Origin: Hamadaea tsunoensis DSM 44101
Lineage (GTDB): Bacteria > Actinomycetota > Actinomycetes > Mycobacteriales > Micromonosporaceae
Length of the DNA: 64,000 nt
Assembly: GCF_000428945.1 (NCBI RefSeq)
Contig: NZ_AUAX01000019.1
Coordinates: 1 to 64,000 of the forward strand
Direction: 5' to 3'
Below the pieces are notes generated by a model. The model was not told the DNA's origin and ran no database searches. It was given only the letters and a program-made list of their open reading frames with translations. Shown here piece after piece: positions 33,087-44,596 of the stretch. Position 1 is the stretch's first letter. Each line of letters opens with the position of its first letter. The translations under genes were made by a program, and so were the position numbers.

Positions 33087-34283
33087 ATGTCACATCGCAT
33101 CATCGTCCTCGGGGCCGGCTACAGCGGAGCCATCGCCGCCGGCCGGCTCGCCAAGCGCCTGCACCGTGAGGACGTCGCCATCACCCTCGTCAACGCCGAA
33201 CCCGACTTCGTGGAACGCGTACGCATGCACCAGCTGGCGACCGGCCAGGACCTCACTCCCCGGCCGTTCGCCGAGATGTTCGCCGGTACCGGTGTCGAGC
33301 TGAAGCTGGCGAAGGTGACCGGCGTCGACGTCGACCACAAGACCGTCGCCGTCGTCGACGAGAACGGTGCCGGGCAGCTGTCCTACGACACGCTCGTCTA
33401 TGCCCTCGGCAGCGGCTGGAACACTCGGGGCGTACCGGGAACCGCCGAGCACGCGTACGAGCTCGCGAGCCGCCCCGGCGCGCTCCGGCTGCGCGAGCGC
33501 CTGGCCCGCCTCGGCGCCGGGCAGCGGGTGGTCGTCGTCGGCGGCGGGCTGACCGGGCTGGAGGCCGCGACCGAGATCGCCGAAGCCCGCCCGGACCTCG
33601 ACGTGGCGCTCGCCGCCCGTGGTGAGCTCGGCGACTGGCTCTCGCCCAACGGCCGCCGGCATCTGCGCAAGGTCGTCGGCAAGCTGGGGATCACGGTCCA
33701 CGAGCACGCCGCCGTCACCGGCGTCGAGGCCGGCCGGGTCGCCCTCGCCGAGGGCGAGGCCATCCCGGCCGAAGTCACCGTCTGGACCACGGGCTTCGCG
33801 GTCCACCCGATCGCCCAGGCGACGGACCTGCGGGTCACCGGCGCCGGCCGCATCGTGGTCGACGAGACCATGCGTTCCGTCTCCCACCCCGACGTGTACG
33901 CGATCGGCGACGCCGCCTCGGCCATGGGCGCGGGGAACAAGCCGCTGCGGATGTCGTGCGCCTCGGGTACGCCGATGGCCTGGCAGGCCGCCGACGCGAT
34001 CGCGGCCCGCCTGACCGGCCGGAAGATCCCGAAGGCGCCGCTCGGCTACTTCAACCAGTGCATCTCGCTCGGCCGCAAGGAGGGGCTGATCCAGTACGTC
34101 ACCTCCGACGACCGGGCGGTGCGGGCGGTCCTGACCGGCCGGTTCGCCGCGCTCTACAAGGAGCTCGTCTGCAAGGGCGCGGCCTGGGGCGTCGCCCACC
34201 CGACGCTGGGGCTGCCGGTCCGGCGCCACCGCGTCACGCGGGAGCAGGTCACGTCGGGCGAGGCCGTTCGGGCGGTCGCATAG
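33087..34283 (+). CDS. NAD(P)/FAD-dependent oxidoreductase, ECF41 partner
   Basis: The 398-residue protein has two dinucleotide folds: IIVLGAGYSGAIAAGRLAKR at the N-terminus for FAD and VVVVGGGLTGLEAATEIAE in the middle for NAD(P)H, and the FAD-contact segment VYAIGDAASAMG. It resembles type II NADH dehydrogenases and related quinone reductases but has no clear membrane anchor. ATG at 33087 follows AGGAG. Its place after the ECF41 gene, 92 bases away, matches the known partnership, so it is probably transcribed by that sigma factor. Confidence 0.9.
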   Translation: MSHRIIVLGAGYSGAIAAGRLAKRLHREDVAITLVNAEPDFVERVRMHQLATGQDLTPRPFAEMFAGTGVELKLAKVTGVDVDHKTVAVVDENGAGQLSYDTLVYALGSGWNTRGVPGTAEHAYELASRPGALRLRERLARLGAGQRVVVVGGGLTGLEAATEIAEARPDLDVALAARGELGDWLSPNGRRHLRKVVGKLGITVHEHAAVTGVEAGRVALAEGEAIPAEVTVWTTGFAVHPIAQATDLRVTGAGRIVVDETMRSVSHPDVYAIGDAASAMGAGNKPLRMSCASGTPMAWQAADAIAARLTGRKIPKAPLGYFNQCISLGRKEGLIQYVTSDDRAVRAVLTGRFAALYKELVCKGAAWGVAHPTLGLPVRRHRVTREQVTSGEAVRAVA

Positions 34284-34339
34284 CCGCACGCACTTCGCCG
34301 GGCATGCAACCCCGCGATGCACGGCAGCGTAGATAACGC

Positions 34340-34834
34340 ATGACGTGGACGTCGGAGTTCTCCGACTATTTCGCCGCCCGGGCCGGGCGGTTAAGGCGGG
34401 TCGCGTACGCGCTCTGCGGCGACTGGCATCTCGCGGAAGACCTCGTCCAGCAGGCGTTCCTTCAGCTGTACCGGCACTGGAAACGGTTGGACCCTACGAC
34501 GATCGACGCGTACGCGCGCCGGACGCTCATCAACGCGTACCTCTCGATGCAGCGCAAGCGCCGCCACGAGCTGGTGACGGCGGACCTGCCCGAGCCGCCG
34601 CCGGGGTCGGGTGTGGACGTCGCCGCGCGGCTGGACATGCGGCGGGCCCTGGACACGTTGCCGCCCCGGCAGCGGGTGCTGGTCGTCCTGCGCCACCTGG
34701 AGGACGTCTCGGTCGCGGAGGCGGCGGAGATCCTCGGCATCGCCGAGGGAACCGTGAAGAGCCAGACGGCACACGGCCTGGCGAAGCTGCGCGGGGCGCT
34801 CGGCGCCGCGCCGATCGTGGGAGAACTCGGATGA
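34340..34834 (+). CDS. SigE-family ECF sigma factor, first of two
   Basis: The 164-residue protein has sigma region 2 (RVAYALCGDWHLAEDLVQQA) and region 4 (SVAEAAEILGIAEGTVKSQT), as in actinobacterial SigE-family (SigM-like) short sigma factors. Its stop overlaps the next start as ATGA. The next gene encodes a single-span membrane protein that is the likely regulator. A -10-like TAGATA ends five bases before the ATG, so the mRNA may be leaderless. Confidence 0.9.
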   Translation: MTWTSEFSDYFAARAGRLRRVAYALCGDWHLAEDLVQQAFLQLYRHWKRLDPTTIDAYARRTLINAYLSMQRKRRHELVTADLPEPPPGSGVDVAARLDMRRALDTLPPRQRVLVVLRHLEDVSVAEAAEILGIAEGTVKSQTAHGLAKLRGALGAAPIVGELG

Positions 34835-35679
34835 GCGCCGACGAGCTGTACGCGTACGTCACGACGGACGAGCCGTCCATGGTTCTGACCGCGGACAGGG
34901 TGCTGGCGCTGGGCCGGCGCCGGAAGCGCAACCGGTTGCTCGGCTCGATCGGCGGCGGCACGGCGGTCGCTGTGGCGGCGCTGGTCTTCTGGGCGCAGCT
35001 GCCGGGGCCGGCCGACCCGGTGGTACCGGCGGCCGCCTGCCTGCGGGAGGTGCCGGTCGACCGGCAGGCGGCGGGTGACGTGACCGTCGACCCGCTGGCC
35101 TCCTCGACACGCCCGCCGACCCCCGCGACGGTAACCGACCAGATGCTGAACCAGGTCGGCTGCACGATGGTCCACGCGGTGAAACGCCTGCTCCCCGGTA
35201 CGCGTTTCTATCCACACGAGGTCCGCGCGGCGGCTGCCTTCCAGCCGTTCTGGTTCGGCCCTGACCACCCGCGTAACGATCAGGACGGCGGGATCGAATC
35301 GGTCGGCCGGGTACCAGGTCTGGGCCTGATCGCCGTGGTCGTGGGTGACCGCGACTCCAGCAACCCGCCACCGACGCAGGAAGAACTCCGAACGGACTCC
35401 TCCTGGCAGAAGCGCCAGAACGTCGAGCGGACGCAGTTCGCCGACGGCTCGGTGCTCCTGAGCTACCAGGAATTCACCACATTGGACGACCTGGTCCTCA
35501 TGAAGCAGCGCATCGTCGAGTTCTGGACCGGACACACCCATGTCCTTGCCACGTCCACCGACCTCCTGGTGGCCGCTTTCGCGGACGCCACCCCCAACTC
35601 CGTCTCGGGTACGCCGCCGCTCACCATCGCCCAGCTGGAAGAACTGGCTCAGGACCCGGGCTTCGCCGTCTTCGGCTGA
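34831..35679 (+). CDS. Single-span membrane protein, probable partner of the SigE-type factor
   Basis: The 282-residue protein has a short cytoplasmic N-terminus (about 37 residues, with ADRVLALGRRRKRNR), one membrane span (about 38-60) and a long outer domain with Cys (AACLREVP and VGCTMVHA) that may form a disulphide. There is no zinc-binding anti-sigma HxxxCxxC motif. Position and topology suggest an anti-sigma or sensor role, but this is inference. It overlaps the sigma gene by four bases. Confidence 0.75.
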   Translation: MSADELYAYVTTDEPSMVLTADRVLALGRRRKRNRLLGSIGGGTAVAVAALVFWAQLPGPADPVVPAAACLREVPVDRQAAGDVTVDPLASSTRPPTPATVTDQMLNQVGCTMVHAVKRLLPGTRFYPHEVRAAAAFQPFWFGPDHPRNDQDGGIESVGRVPGLGLIAVVVGDRDSSNPPPTQEELRTDSSWQKRQNVERTQFADGSVLLSYQEFTTLDDLVLMKQRIVEFWTGHTHVLATSTDLLVAAFADATPNSVSGTPPLTIAQLEELAQDPGFAVFG

Positions 35680-35758
35680 ACAACGGAAACTTCTCCGGAT
35701 AGGTCTGGGGGTGCCACGCGTCTGTAGAGGTGAGACAAAGAACCGCGAAGGGAAGAGC

Positions 35759-36274
35759 GTGGAAGATGACGCCAGGACGAGGTTCGCAGAGTTCGCGGCG
35801 GCGCGTACGCCGGCCCTGATCCGGGTGGCCTACCTGCTGACCGGGGACCAGCACTCGGCCGAGGACCTGGTCCAGTCGGCGCTCGCCAAGACCTACGCCC
35901 GGTGGAGCCGGCTGCGGCACGCGGATCCCGAGGGATACGTGCGCACGGCCATGCACCGGGAGCAGATCAGCTGGTGGCGACGGCTGGCGACGATGCGCCG
36001 GTCGATGCCCGCCGTGGTGTCCGACGGGGTGGTCTCCGACCACAGCGCGGACACCGACCTGCGGCTGGCGCTGCGGGACGCGCTGCGGCGCCTACCGCCG
36101 GCCCAGCGCTCCGTCATCGTCCTGCGTTACTTCGAAGATCTCACCGAGAGCCAGGTCGCAGAGATTCTGGGTTGTTCCGTCGGCACTGTCCGAAGCCGGA
36201 ACAACCGGGCTGTGACGCGGCTGCGGGAACTACTGCCGGCCGCCGAATTCTCGCTGGAGACGATCACGCCATGA
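35759..36274 (+). CDS. SigE-family ECF sigma factor, second of two
   Basis: The 171-residue protein has region 2 (RVAYLLTGDQHSAEDLVQSA then YVRTAMHREQISWWRR) and region 4 (LTESQVAEILGCSVGTVRSR), typical of the SigE family. GTG at 35759 follows a GAAGGGAAGA ribosome site. It is a paralogue of the sigma factor at 34340, 79 bases downstream of that operon. Its stop overlaps the next start as ATGA. Confidence 0.92.
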   Translation: MEDDARTRFAEFAAARTPALIRVAYLLTGDQHSAEDLVQSALAKTYARWSRLRHADPEGYVRTAMHREQISWWRRLATMRRSMPAVVSDGVVSDHSADTDLRLALRDALRRLPPAQRSVIVLRYFEDLTESQVAEILGCSVGTVRSRNNRAVTRLRELLPAAEFSLETITP

Positions 36275-36654
36275 GCACACCCTTCGAGGCTCTCCTCCGT
36301 TCCACCCTGTCCGAGATCGCCGAGGAGGCAATCCCTGTGAACCTGACAAGCCGCGCCCACGCCCAGGCCGAGAAGAGGCGTACCGTCCGGGTGATCACGA
36401 TCGCGGTCACCGCCGGTGTCGCGGTGCTGATCGGTACCCCGCTCGCCTTCGCCGCCGCCGAGCACGCGGTCACACCGGCCGCGCCGTCGCCCTCGCCGTC
36501 GGCGATCGTGACGCCGACGGTGAAGCCGACCCCGTCGGACTACCCGACGGCGGCCCCCTCGCCCTCCAGCCCGGGCAACCTCCCGTCCCCGTCGCCCTCC
36601 GACCCCGGGAACTTCCCGTCGCCGTCCCCGTCGCCCAAACACCACAAGCACTAG
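36271..36654 (+). CDS. Small membrane protein with Pro/Ser-rich outer tail, partner of the second SigE-type factor
   Basis: The 127-residue protein has a cytoplasmic N-terminus of about 38 residues, one membrane span (about 39-60) and a low-complexity tail of Pro, Ser and Thr (repeats such as SPSPS and PGNLPSP/PGNFPSP) that probably crosses the wall. It ends KHHKH. The layout fits a membrane-bound partner of the co-transcribed sigma factor. No known domain is seen. Confidence 0.72.
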   Translation: MSTPFEALLRSTLSEIAEEAIPVNLTSRAHAQAEKRRTVRVITIAVTAGVAVLIGTPLAFAAAEHAVTPAAPSPSPSAIVTPTVKPTPSDYPTAAPSPSSPGNLPSPSPSDPGNFPSPSPSPKHHKH

Positions 36655-36690
36655 AACAGCTGGCCCTGAAACAGCTCGGTGCCAACCTCC

Positions 36691-36723
36691 GGGCGGTCTG
36701 AATCGATCTTCAGACCGCCCTTT
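36691..36723 (+). terminator. Intrinsic terminator after the SigE operon
   Basis: The arms GGGCGGTCTGAA and TTCAGACCGCCC pair over 12 bases with a six-base loop, followed by TTT. It starts 36 bases after the stop. Confidence 0.88.
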
Positions 36724-36777
36724 CGCGTACGCCTGCCGGCCGTCTCGACAGCGTGCGGCCATGATCCCTAAACTCCG

Positions 36778-37665
36778 GTGCTCGTGACCCTCCGTAAAGC
36801 AAGCCTGCTCGGCGCCGTGCTTCTCCTGCTCACGGCCTGCTCGCCGGCCACCACTCCGGTCTCGTGGTCGGTTCCGCCGTCTCCGTCTCCGTCCGCGTCT
36901 TCGTCGCCGTCGGCGTCGCGGGCCGTGCCGCCGCGGGCGGGCACCTGCCACGCGCGGGCCGTGGACCAGACGGCCGGCAGCGCGGACAACGAGGCGGTCG
37001 ACTGCGCCGGCGGCCATCTCGCGGAGACCGTCTACGTCGGCCAGGTGACCGGCGCCGAGGCGAGTCCGCCGGTGCTGACGCGGTCGGCCACCGGGGCCTC
37101 GGCCGCCGGCCAGTCCCGGCTGTACGCGAAGTGTGACCAGCAGGCGACGGCGTACATGGGGCATGTGTGGGTGGATCCGCGGCTCGACCTGCGGGTCGTC
37201 CTCCCGGACGCGGCCGGGTGGCAGGCCGGTGCCCGGTGGTTTCGCTGCGATCTCGTCCAGCGTGAGCCGATGACCGACGCCCGGCTGGACGAGGCCCGGT
37301 CCGGCAGTCTGAAGGCGCATCCGCTGCCCCCGCTGTGCTTCAACCGGGACGCGAACGACACCTGGAACCCGGTCACGTGCACGACTATCCACACCGGCGA
37401 GTACGTCGGCGCCTTCCTGCACGCGCCGGCCGCCTCGGACCCGCTGAACGCCGACTCCGACGCCGTCTTCCAGCGCTGCTACGGCGTCGCCGCGGCGTAC
37501 ATGAAGGTGAGCGGGTCGCGTGCCGAGGAACTCGTCAGCATGTCGGCGGTCTACCAGGACGACTTCGAGTTCTGGCCGTCCGGCCGCCGGTACGTCGGCT
37601 GCTTCGTCGTGGCGGACAAGCTCGTCAACGGCACCGTCGCGGGGCGTGGCGGCAAGGGCCTCTAA
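36778..37665 (+). CDS. Septum-formation-family lipoprotein
   Basis: The 295-residue protein has a lipobox ending LLLLTAC (Cys21) and a Ser/Pro linker, then an outer domain with six well-spaced Cys (GTCHARA, VDCAGGH, AKCDQQ, FRCDL, LCFN and VTCTTIH) and two more near the end. The arrangement of CxxA/CxGxH segments matches the septum-formation (DUF4190-linked) family of actinobacteria, whose role in division is only suggested. GTG at 36778 or 36784 is the start; a TAAACT -10-like box lies just upstream. Confidence 0.7.
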   Translation: MLVTLRKASLLGAVLLLLTACSPATTPVSWSVPPSPSPSASSSPSASRAVPPRAGTCHARAVDQTAGSADNEAVDCAGGHLAETVYVGQVTGAEASPPVLTRSATGASAAGQSRLYAKCDQQATAYMGHVWVDPRLDLRVVLPDAAGWQAGARWFRCDLVQREPMTDARLDEARSGSLKAHPLPPLCFNRDANDTWNPVTCTTIHTGEYVGAFLHAPAASDPLNADSDAVFQRCYGVAAAYMKVSGSRAEELVSMSAVYQDDFEFWPSGRRYVGCFVVADKLVNGTVAGRGGKGL

Positions 37666-37775
37666 CGGACCGGGGCGCCGGTGGCGCGGGACGCGATGAG
37701 GCCTCGTCGGCGTACGCCGGTGATAGGAAGAGGGCGTGAGCTGCGTGAAGGTCCGGTGACATGTAGGGTAGATTC

Positions 37776-37804
37776 TTGACTCGTTCCAGAAAACGGGCAA
37801 GACT
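37776..37804 (+). promoter_or_regulatory. katG promoter with FurA-like box
   Basis: TTGACT and AAGACT are spaced by 17 bases. The -35 region lies in TTCTTGACTCGTTCCAGAA, an interrupted palindrome that resembles, from memory, FurA boxes ahead of actinobacterial furA-katG operons. The leader to the katG start is about 90 bases. Confidence 0.6.
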
Positions 37805-37812
37805 CGGGGTGA

Positions 37813-40116
<2,304 letters not shown>

Positions 40117-40121
40117 TCCTT

Positions 40122-40155
40122 CGCTCGGGCCGGCCCGCCAGGGTCGGCCCGAGCG
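40122..40155 (+). terminator. katG terminator hairpin
   Basis: The arms CGCTCGGGCCG (40122-40132) and CGGCCCGAGCG (40145-40155) pair perfectly with a 12-base loop, starting six bases after the stop, with CCTTTC after it. Confidence 0.8.
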
Positions 40156-40200
40156 CGCCTTTCACCACGATCTTCGCCTCGCGACCGGAAACCATTCCTC

Positions 40201-40719
40201 CATATCGGACAGTCGCGACAAAGCCAGGCGGAATATGGGCCGCGCTCGGCGGCAGGGGTGCTTTCCTCGCAGGTCGGTCGCGTTCGATCATGTCCTGCCC
40301 GTGCGGCCGCGACGTCCTGCCGCGATGCGGGAACGATCTTCCATTTCGCAAGATGCTGCTGTTGATTTCGTGATCATTTACGGCTGAGGTGTGTTTTCAA
40401 GCCCTCCCCGCATGATTGTTTACGCGTCAGGTGTAGCCAGGGGCGGTCAGCGTGCTCCGGAGCCGTAATTGATCATGCATCGAGTGGCTGTTTTACACCT
40501 GGGCCGTAAACGATCACCCGCGCCGACTAGCCGACTGGCGTCACGCCTCCATATCGGACAGTCGCGACAACGCCAGAGGCGAAGGGTGAAGCGGTGACCG
40601 AACCGCGGTGAAGGATGCTTCGCCCCACTCACCTGGCAGTGGAGGCCTCGGAGCGAAGCGGAGGGGTCGGAACGGTCTCCCGCGCGAGGAGCGGAGGTGA
40701 GATCGACGAACCCGGGACG
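40201..40719 (+). repeat. Composite intergenic repeat B-Q-P-B-A
   Basis: The whole gap after katG is built from repeat blocks in order: B (40201-40222), Q (40286-40342), P palindrome (40371-40516), B (40550-40570) and A (40583-40719). The P arms are GTGATCATTTACGGCTGAGG and, reversed, GTGATCGTTTACGGCCCAGG. Block A ends ten bases from the stop of the hydrolase gene. I see no gene in it. Confidence 0.78.
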
Positions 40720-40728
40720 AAATGCCTT

Positions 40729-41571
40729 TCAAGATTGTTTCTCGGCCAGGGCGGCGATGCGGCCGATGATGTCCGGCCACAGTTCCTCGGGCAGGTTGTG
40801 CCCCATCCCCGGGTGCGCGACGTACGCCGCCCCCGGGATCTGCCGGGCGGTGTCGTGGCCGGCCGCGACGCGGACCAGGGGATCTTCGGCGCCGTGGAAG
40901 ACGAAGGCCGGGCAGGTGATCGTCGACAACGCGGGTACGCGGAGTCTGCGCATCGCGGTCGTCTGGCGTTGCGTGGTCAGCGGGTCGCGCGGGTGGCGGT
41001 CGTAGCTGACCCCGGCGGCCTCGCGGGCCCAGGTCTCGGGGAACCGGTAGCCGGGCGAGCCGACGGCACGGTAGACCGCGACGATGTTGTCGATCTCCTG
41101 CTCGCGGGTCTTGGCCTGGGGGAGGCGGGCGAGCTTGGCGATGGTGCCGAGCCGGACGTAGCGGATCATCGACAGCAGGCCGGCGGTGACGGGCGCGCCC
41201 ATGCCGGAGGTCATCGTGCGGACGCGTTCGGGGTGCAGGAGGGTCAGCGCCTGGGCGAGGCCGGCCCCCATGGACGCGCCGAAGACGTGGGCGCTGCGCC
41301 AGCCGACCGCGTCCATGACCGCGAGCGCGTCGTCGACCATGTCCTGGCCGGTGTACTTGTCGCCACGGGCGAAATGGGTCGACAGGCCGGTGTCGCGGTT
41401 GTCGAAGCGGACGACGGCGAAGCCGCGGTCGACGAACTGTCGGCAGAAGGCGTCCGGCCACCAGTTCATCTGGAAGTCCAGGCCCATGATCATGAGCAGC
41501 GGTACGCCCCGCGCGGGGTCGCCCAGCACCTCGTAGGCGATCTTCACGTCCTTGTTGCGGGCGTACTCCAC
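40729..41571 (-). CDS. Alpha/beta hydrolase
   Basis: The 280-residue protein has the fold's marks: VPLLMIMGLDFQMNWW (oxyanion region), nucleophile elbow FGASMGAGLAQ (Ser near residue 99), FVFHGAEDPLVRV (acid) and HPGMGHNLPEE (catalytic His). It resembles DhaA- or esterase-like cytosolic hydrolases. The substrate is unknown. GTG at 41571 has an AGGACG-like site. It is divergent from a TetR gene with two matching sites between, so that regulator very likely controls it. Confidence 0.88.
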   Translation of the reverse strand: MEYARNKDVKIAYEVLGDPARGVPLLMIMGLDFQMNWWPDAFCRQFVDRGFAVVRFDNRDTGLSTHFARGDKYTGQDMVDDALAVMDAVGWRSAHVFGASMGAGLAQALTLLHPERVRTMTSGMGAPVTAGLLSMIRYVRLGTIAKLARLPQAKTREQEIDNIVAVYRAVGSPGYRFPETWAREAAGVSYDRHPRDPLTTQRQTTAMRRLRVPALSTITCPAFVFHGAEDPLVRVAAGHDTARQIPGAAYVAHPGMGHNLPEELWPDIIGRIAALAEKQS

Positions 41572-41586
41572 GACGTCCTCCTGTGT

Positions 41587-41662
41587 TTTTGCAATGCGGT
41601 CGCATCGCCAAACTCAGCGTAGCCGTGTGGATCACCGTTTTGCAATACAATCGCATGGCTAA
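41587..41662. promoter_or_regulatory. Two matching operator-like sites between hydrolase and TetR genes
   Basis: The sites are near-identical: TTTTGCAAT-4-TCGCATCGCCAA (41587-41611) and TTTTGCAAT-4-TCGCATGGCTAA (41638-41662). The inner half-sites GCAAT and ATCGC/TCGCA are partly symmetric. Their centres are 51 bases apart, about five helix turns. Confidence 0.65.
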
Positions 41663-41702
41663 CTGGTGGCACATGCGCATCGCGGACCGAAGGGAGGAAC
41701 CG

Positions 41703-42311
41703 GTGCCCAAGCAGGTCGATCATGTGGAGCGGCGGCAGGCGCTGGCTCAGGCCGTGTACGCCGTCATCGGCGAGCAGGGCATCGAGGCGGTCAGCCTGCG
41801 GGACGTGGCCCGGCAGGCGGGCGTCTCGATGGGGGCGGTGCAGCACTACTTCGACACCAAGGCGGAGATGCTCCTGTTCGCGCTCAGCCATATGCGGGAG
41901 CGGGTCGGCCGGCGGCTGGCGGCCGAGATGGCCCTGCTGCCGCAGCCGGCCACCCGGCGGGACACGGTCCGGCACGCCCTGCGGGCGATGATGCCGGTCG
42001 ACGGGCCGAGCCGGGAGGAGGCGACCGTCAACGTCGCCTTCTTCACGTACGCGACCGTCGACCCGGCGTACGCCGACCAGCTCCGAGATGGGTACGCGCA
42101 CGTGCTCGACCTGATGCGGTCCTGGCTGCGGGCCGCGGCGGACGCCGGCGAGCTGCGCCGGGGCGTCGACCCGGCGGCGGCCGCGACCACGCTCTACGTG
42201 CTGACCCAGGGATTCGTCGGGCCGCTGCTCATCGGCGTCTTCGACGGGGACGAGGCCATGGCCCTGATCGACCGGTCGCTGGACCAGATCTTCCGGCCGG
42301 GACCGGGGTGA
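41703..42311 (+). CDS. TetR/AcrR-family transcriptional regulator
   Basis: The 202-residue protein has an N-terminal HTH (VSLRDVARQAGVSMGAVQHYF, about residues 29-49) and a C-terminal BetI-type ligand domain. GTG at 41703 is chosen because a GGGAGG site lies eight bases upstream; in-frame starts upstream would overlap an operator. The divergent hydrolase gene is the probable target, and the hydrolase may act on the ligand. Confidence 0.88.
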   Translation: MPKQVDHVERRQALAQAVYAVIGEQGIEAVSLRDVARQAGVSMGAVQHYFDTKAEMLLFALSHMRERVGRRLAAEMALLPQPATRRDTVRHALRAMMPVDGPSREEATVNVAFFTYATVDPAYADQLRDGYAHVLDLMRSWLRAAADAGELRRGVDPAAAATTLYVLTQGFVGPLLIGVFDGDEAMALIDRSLDQIFRPGPG

Positions 42312-42459
42312 TCTTCCGGCCGCCCATCGGGGTGATCTTCCGGCCGCAACCGGCGCTGTAGCCAAACCCTGTGATCGAACCCTGACTAGGGGTAAGAAAG
42401 TCCGCCGACCCTTCTGAACCGGGCGAAACCTGCGTAGTCTCCCGCTGGGAGGTTTCCGC

Positions 42460-44031
42460 GTGCGTACTCAGCCCCGTCTGCGGCCGGTTCGCCGGATCCG
42501 GATCGCGCTGCGCAGTGCCGCCGTCGTGCTGGTGATCGTCGCCGGATTGGCGGCCTGGCTCGCCGGCCCGGCCGCGAGTCCCCTCACCGGAGACCGCAGC
42601 GCCGCCGACGTGGGCCCGTGCCTGCGGGCGCCGGCACCCCGTGAGCTGCGCGGCCTGTGGATCACCACCGTCCGCAACTCGGACTGGCCGAGCAAGCCGG
42701 GTCTGCCCGAGGAAACCGTCAAGGCCGAGTTCATCGGCTGGCTCGATCTCGCCGTCAGGCTCAACTTCAACGCGGTCTACGTCCATGTGCGGCCGAGTGG
42801 CGACGCTTTCTGGCCCTCGGCGTACGCGCCCTGGTCGTATTGGCTCACCGGGCGCAAGGACGGCGCCGATCCGGGCTGGGACCCGATGGCCTTCATGGTC
42901 GGCGAGGCGCACAAGCGCAATCTCGAATTCCATGCCTGGTTCAATCCCTACAAGGCGAGCCAGGACGCCACCGCCGCGCAGCTGCCGCCGGGCGATCCGG
43001 CTCTCGCGCATCCGGAATGGCTCGTCACGTACCCGCCGACGGGCGGCGATCGGCGGCTCTACTTCGATCCCGGAATCCCGGCCGCGCGGACGTTCGTGGA
43101 GGACTCGATCCTCGAAGCGGTCGGCAAGTACGACATCGACGGAGTCCACTTCGACGACTTCTTCTATCCGTATCCCGGCAACGGCGGCGGCTTCCCGGAC
43201 AGCGCCTCCTTCGCGGCGTACGGCAACGGCATGGGCCGCGACGACTGGCGACGGCACAACGTCGACCTGCTGGTCCAGGAGATGAGCACCCGGATCAAGG
43301 CGCTCAAGCCGTGGGTGAAGTTCGGCATCAGCCCGTTCGGGATCTGGCGCAACAACACCTCGGACCCGGCCGGCTCGGCGACGAAAGGGCTGGAGGCCTA
43401 CAGCGCCATCTACGCCGACACCCGCCACTGGGTCCAGGCCGGCTGGCTCGACTACATCGCGCCCCAGCTCTACTGGAACATCGGTTACAGCGTCGCGAAC
43501 TTCACCGTCCTGCTGAAGTGGTGGGAGGACGTCGTGAAGGGGACGCGTACGGACCTCTACATAGGACTCGCGGACTACCGGGTCGGCCAGTCGGGCGCCT
43601 GGAAAGACCCGGCCCAGCTCGACCGCCAGCTCACTCTCATCGAGGCGCCCGGCGGCGCCGCCGGCGCCATTCACTTCACCGCCTCGGACCTGCGCGCGAA
43701 CCGGCTCGGCTCGGTCACCCGCTACGTCAGGGCCCATTACCCGACGCCCGCGCTCGTCCCGCTGATGGGCCAGCTCCAGCATCAGCGGCTTTCCTATCCA
43801 CCGGTACGCGCAGCCGGCGACACCGGATCCGTCACGTGGTCGCCACCGCACGGATCCGATCAGCCGGCGAGTTACGCGGTCTACCGTGCGGTGAAGCCGA
43901 ACGACCCGGCGACCCTCGTCGCGGTGGTACGCGCGACCGGCGGCCGCCAGACGTGGACCGACCCGGCCGCCGGGCGGGCCGACCACTACTGCGTCACGGC
44001 GTTGGACCGCCTGGGGAATGAGACTTCCTGA
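42460..44031 (+). CDS. Secreted or anchored family-10-like glycosyl hydrolase (GHL10/YngK type)
   Basis: The 523-residue protein has a basic N-terminus and a signal anchor (about 17-36). The catalytic part (about 60-400) matches GHL10-type proteins: [64 protein letters not shown] and [12 protein letters not shown]. The Asp-rich [11 protein letters not shown] is the probable active site. A fibronectin-III-like domain closes the C-terminus. Its substrate is unknown; relatives are linked to wall glycans. It overlaps the convergent next gene by 38 bases. GTG at 42460 has a GGGAGG site. Confidence 0.87.
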   Translation: MRTQPRLRPVRRIRIALRSAAVVLVIVAGLAAWLAGPAASPLTGDRSAADVGPCLRAPAPRELRGLWITTVRNSDWPSKPGLPEETVKAEFIGWLDLAVRLNFNAVYVHVRPSGDAFWPSAYAPWSYWLTGRKDGADPGWDPMAFMVGEAHKRNLEFHAWFNPYKASQDATAAQLPPGDPALAHPEWLVTYPPTGGDRRLYFDPGIPAARTFVEDSILEAVGKYDIDGVHFDDFFYPYPGNGGGFPDSASFAAYGNGMGRDDWRRHNVDLLVQEMSTRIKALKPWVKFGISPFGIWRNNTSDPAGSATKGLEAYSAIYADTRHWVQAGWLDYIAPQLYWNIGYSVANFTVLLKWWEDVVKGTRTDLYIGLADYRVGQSGAWKDPAQLDRQLTLIEAPGGAAGAIHFTASDLRANRLGSVTRYVRAHYPTPALVPLMGQLQHQRLSYPPVRAAGDTGSVTWSPPHGSDQPASYAVYRAVKPNDPATLVAVVRATGGRQTWTDPAAGRADHYCVTALDRLGNETS

Positions 44032-44575
44032 CCGTCTGCAGGAGACCGTGCACGAAGGTGAGCTTGTGGCCGTCCGCGTACGCCTGCCATTGCGAGGGCG
44101 CCTCGGGCTGCGTCTCCCGGGCGCCGGGGTAGTTCGCGAGGACGTCGCCGACGACGCAGGACCACGGGGCCAGCCGCTCGACCGGCGGCAGTGCGGGGAC
44201 GGGGGAGTCCGGGCGGCGTACGAGCCAGCTGTGCAGGATCTGGCCGCCGAACCCGGTCATCGCCTCGAACCGCAGGTCCGGCCACAGTCCCGGCAACGGC
44301 CACGCGTACGCGGTGAAGGTGACGTCGCCGTACGGTTGCGCGTACTCGTCGTCGGGCGGGCCGAGAACCGCCTTGTACAGCGACAGTCCTTGGGGGCCGC
44401 GCCGCGTACGCAGCAACGACTGCCACCGGTTGTGCGCGGCCATGTATTCGGCGTGGGTCGCGCCCATCTCCCCATAGGCCTCGATGACGAGTTCGGGGCA
44501 GAAGTCGGCCATGCGGCGCAGCAGCATCAGCTGGAACTCGCGGCGGGCGAAACCAAGCACGCGAAACCGTACCAT
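43994..44575 (-). CDS. Hypothetical protein, 193 residues
   Basis: I do not recognise the family. The protein has no signal peptide or clear membrane span. It contains [20 protein letters not shown] and [14 protein letters not shown], with several Trp and Pro, suggesting a compact beta-rich fold. An alternate start at 44527 (MLLRRMADF) is possible. It is convergent with the glycosyl hydrolase gene, overlapping its last 38 bases, and the long C hairpin is 22 bases upstream of its start. Confidence 0.65.
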   Translation of the reverse strand: MVRFRVLGFARREFQLMLLRRMADFCPELVIEAYGEMGATHAEYMAAHNRWQSLLRTRRGPQGLSLYKAVLGPPDDEYAQPYGDVTFTAYAWPLPGLWPDLRFEAMTGFGGQILHSWLVRRPDSPVPALPPVERLAPWSCVVGDVLANYPGARETQPEAPSQWQAYADGHKLTFVHGLLQTVRKSHSPGGPTP

Positions 44576-44596
44576 TTCAGCTGGTAGACCGGCCCG

